A stretch of 36,937 nt of DNA from positions 1 through 36,937 of IMG/VR virus record IMGVR_UViG_3300036820_000052; one strand, given 5' to 3'. The translations under genes and the position numbers were made by a program. The first letter of the stretch is position 1. Every line of letters begins with the position of its first letter. This document shows positions 35,908-36,937 of the stretch, piece by piece. Under the pieces are notes generated by a model. It saw only the letters and a program-made list of their open reading frames with translations, did not search any database and was not told the origin of the DNA. This stretch comes from a virus.

Positions 35908-36796
35908 TTCGCCGGGGACGCATGCGCGTCCCCTTTTTTATTGATGCGATAGTCGTCGTACCCGACGCGCTGCCACGCGGCATCGAGAATGAACGGCGTC
36001 GGCGCCGGTGCCTTTTCGAGCGATGCCAGTGACGGCATGGTCATAAACAGGATGTGCGGATGGCCCTTCCCGTCCGTGAGTTCCGACAGCAGCGCCATGA
36101 TGCGGCGCATCTGCCCTTCGTCGGTGGTAACGACGAGTAGCTTCAGATTCGGTAGCCCAAGGCGGCTGCGGTAGAGCGGGCGGTCTTTGTCCAGCACGGC
36201 GATGTACTGGAGCAGCTTGCGCAGCCAGCTAGTCTCCTTGAAGTCGGGACGTCGCATCGGCTCACTGTTGCGATCGGCTTCGAGCGCGAAGAAGCGGTAT
36301 GCCTTCTCGCCGTCACCGGGGAACTTGATGCCAAAGATGGCGTCGGGTTCCAGCGCGCGATTGCACGTTTCGTTGCCCCTCTCGAAGCGGTAGGAAATAG
36401 AGCAAAGAATGTCGAACGGCCGGTCAGCGCGCTTAGTCTCCTCCGGCGCCATGCGCAGGATGGTCGGCCACGGAATGAACCGCAGCTCCGGCCGCTCCCG
36501 GACGCCGATCTCAACCGACGACAAAATGTCGGAAATCATCAGCTCGTGCTGGAAGAGGAAGCCATTGCCGCGACCGCGATGCAGCAGCGGGCTCTCTTCC
36601 GACGCGCGGCCGTGGTCATGTAAGGCGTGCTCGCCCGCCTCGGTCAGCTCGTAGACGGCGGGCATGTAGCGCGCGTTGACCGCCTGCCATTGACGCTCGG
36701 GACGATTCAGATAGCCGAACTCATGGTAGAGCGCGCCCAGGCGCCGGACGAGCGCGTGCCGGTTGCCGCCGACGAGCGCGCACAGGTGGCTGCTAC
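35904..36796 (-). pseudogene. Replication-relaxation-type protein, N-terminus lost to IS66-like insertion
   Basis: The frame is open from the insertion-sequence end to TAA at 35904, about 297 codons. The part near the junction, ALVGGNRHALVRRLGALYHE then YLNRPERQW, is a winged-helix-like N-terminal domain of replication-relaxation proteins, and YELTEAGEHALHDHGRASEE onward continues the family. Later parts have FFALEADRNSEPMRRPDFKE, SWLRKLLQYIAVLDK and KLLVVTTDEGQMRRIMALLS, typical of the C-terminal domain. An internal Met (36665) can be mistaken for the start, but the frame clearly extends upstream. The first part of the winged helix is missing. Such proteins act with relaxases or replication of plasmids and integrative elements. 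Confidence 0.78.
35914..35940 (+). terminator. Rho-independent terminator
   Basis: GGGGACGC (35914-35921) and GCGTCCCC (35926-35933) form a perfect 8-bp stem with the 4-base loop ATGC, followed by six T. It ends the plus-strand gene at 35728 and lies inside the C-terminal codons of the convergent gene. Confidence 0.85.
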
Positions 36797-36937
36797 GTAA
36801 GCGCTCGGTGAAGGCGCCGGGTCAGGCTGCGGCGCGGGATTGACGGCGGGTTTCCAGTTCCAGGGCAACAGTTCGGCGATCCGCCTGGCGGGGTGATCGG
36901 CGATGCGGTCGAGCAGGTCGGCGAGGTAAGCCTGCGG
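36707..36937 (-). CDS. tnpC: IS66-family transposase (TnpC), C-terminal fragment
   Basis: From the window edge the frame reads PQAYLADLLDRIADHPARRI and AELLPWNWKPAVNP, the standard C-terminal block of IS66 TnpC transposases. The frame has no stop inside the element; it passes the element end at 36797 and continues 30 codons into the interrupted gene, ending at TGA 36707-36709. So the expressed protein would carry a foreign tail, and the fused tail is not part of the family. The catalytic part lies to the right of the window. Confidence 0.75.
   Translation of the reverse strand, partial: PQAYLADLLDRIADHPARRIAELLPWNWKPAVNPAPQPDPAPSPSAYVAATCARSSAATGTRSSGAWARSTMSSAI
36797..36937 (-). mobile_element. 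End of an IS66-like insertion sequence
   Basis: The sequence from 36797 begins GTAAGCG, the usual end of IS66-family elements, followed by the TnpC C-terminus. The eight bases before it, GCTGCTAC (36789-36796), would be the target duplication if the element inserted normally; the other end is outside the window. It interrupts a replication-relaxation-type gene. Confidence 0.8.

Noticed and set aside
1-36937. CRISPR arrays, tRNA or rRNA genes
   Set aside because: No regularly spaced direct repeats, cloverleaf sequence or rRNA stretch was noticed on either strand.

Overview
The window reads as a damaged siphovirus-type prophage lying between two insertion-sequence ends, in a GC-rich, probably alphaproteobacterial genome. 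The host guess rests on base composition, the IS5-like and IS66-like ends and the flavour of the small genes; no host marker such as rRNA is present. The left edge (1-126) is the end of an IS5-like element that cuts an unidentified gene. The right edge (36797-36937) is the end of an IS66-like element that cuts a replication-relaxation-type gene, so the last 1.3 kb may belong to a plasmid or integrative element rather than to the phage.

Almost all phage genes are on the minus strand and read from right to left. About 34.7-28 kb holds small early or accessory genes: a zinc-knuckle protein, a YopX-like protein, a DUF932-like protein, a VRR-NUC nuclease, an MltR/HEPN-like protein and several membrane proteins. 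From 28.2 to 22.2 kb lies the packaging module: a possible small terminase, the large terminase and a portal fused to a MuF domain, with membrane-protein genes of unknown role between them. From 21.6 to 14.7 kb lies the head module: three fibre- or adhesin-like proteins, two with apparent export signals, then the S78 prohead protease, a scaffold-like protein and the HK97-fold major capsid protein. From 14.6 to 4.6 kb lie connector, tail completion, major tail, tape-measure, hub and fibre genes. From 4.6 to 2.9 kb is a lysis cassette with a papain-like cysteine protease joined to a peptidoglycan-binding domain, next to a holin-like gene. A strong terminator at 2857-2880 closes this late operon. 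The first 2.8 kb and the right end carry accessory genes, some on the plus strand.

Three HNH endonuclease genes (one apparently a remnant) sit between structural genes. No integrase, repressor, replicative helicase, tail-assembly chaperone, attachment site, tRNA or CRISPR was seen. Several genes are broken: an in-frame TAG in the tail hub gene, an in-frame TGA in the YopX-like gene, single-base frame changes in the DUF932-like gene and in a gene near 33.4 kb, a frame break between protease and scaffold, a CHC2 zinc-finger gene that ends early, and IS truncations at both ends. The simplest reading is a decaying prophage, though sequence error cannot be excluded.

The observations most worth following are: (1) a 10-base motif, GCTATCCACA, present five times, each time at or within about 10 bases of a stop codon; (2) the papain-like predicted lysin; (3) export-signal-bearing LamG and adhesin-like genes inside the head operon; (4) matching small domains reused in several virion genes; and (5) a possible small RNA in the left intergenic region.
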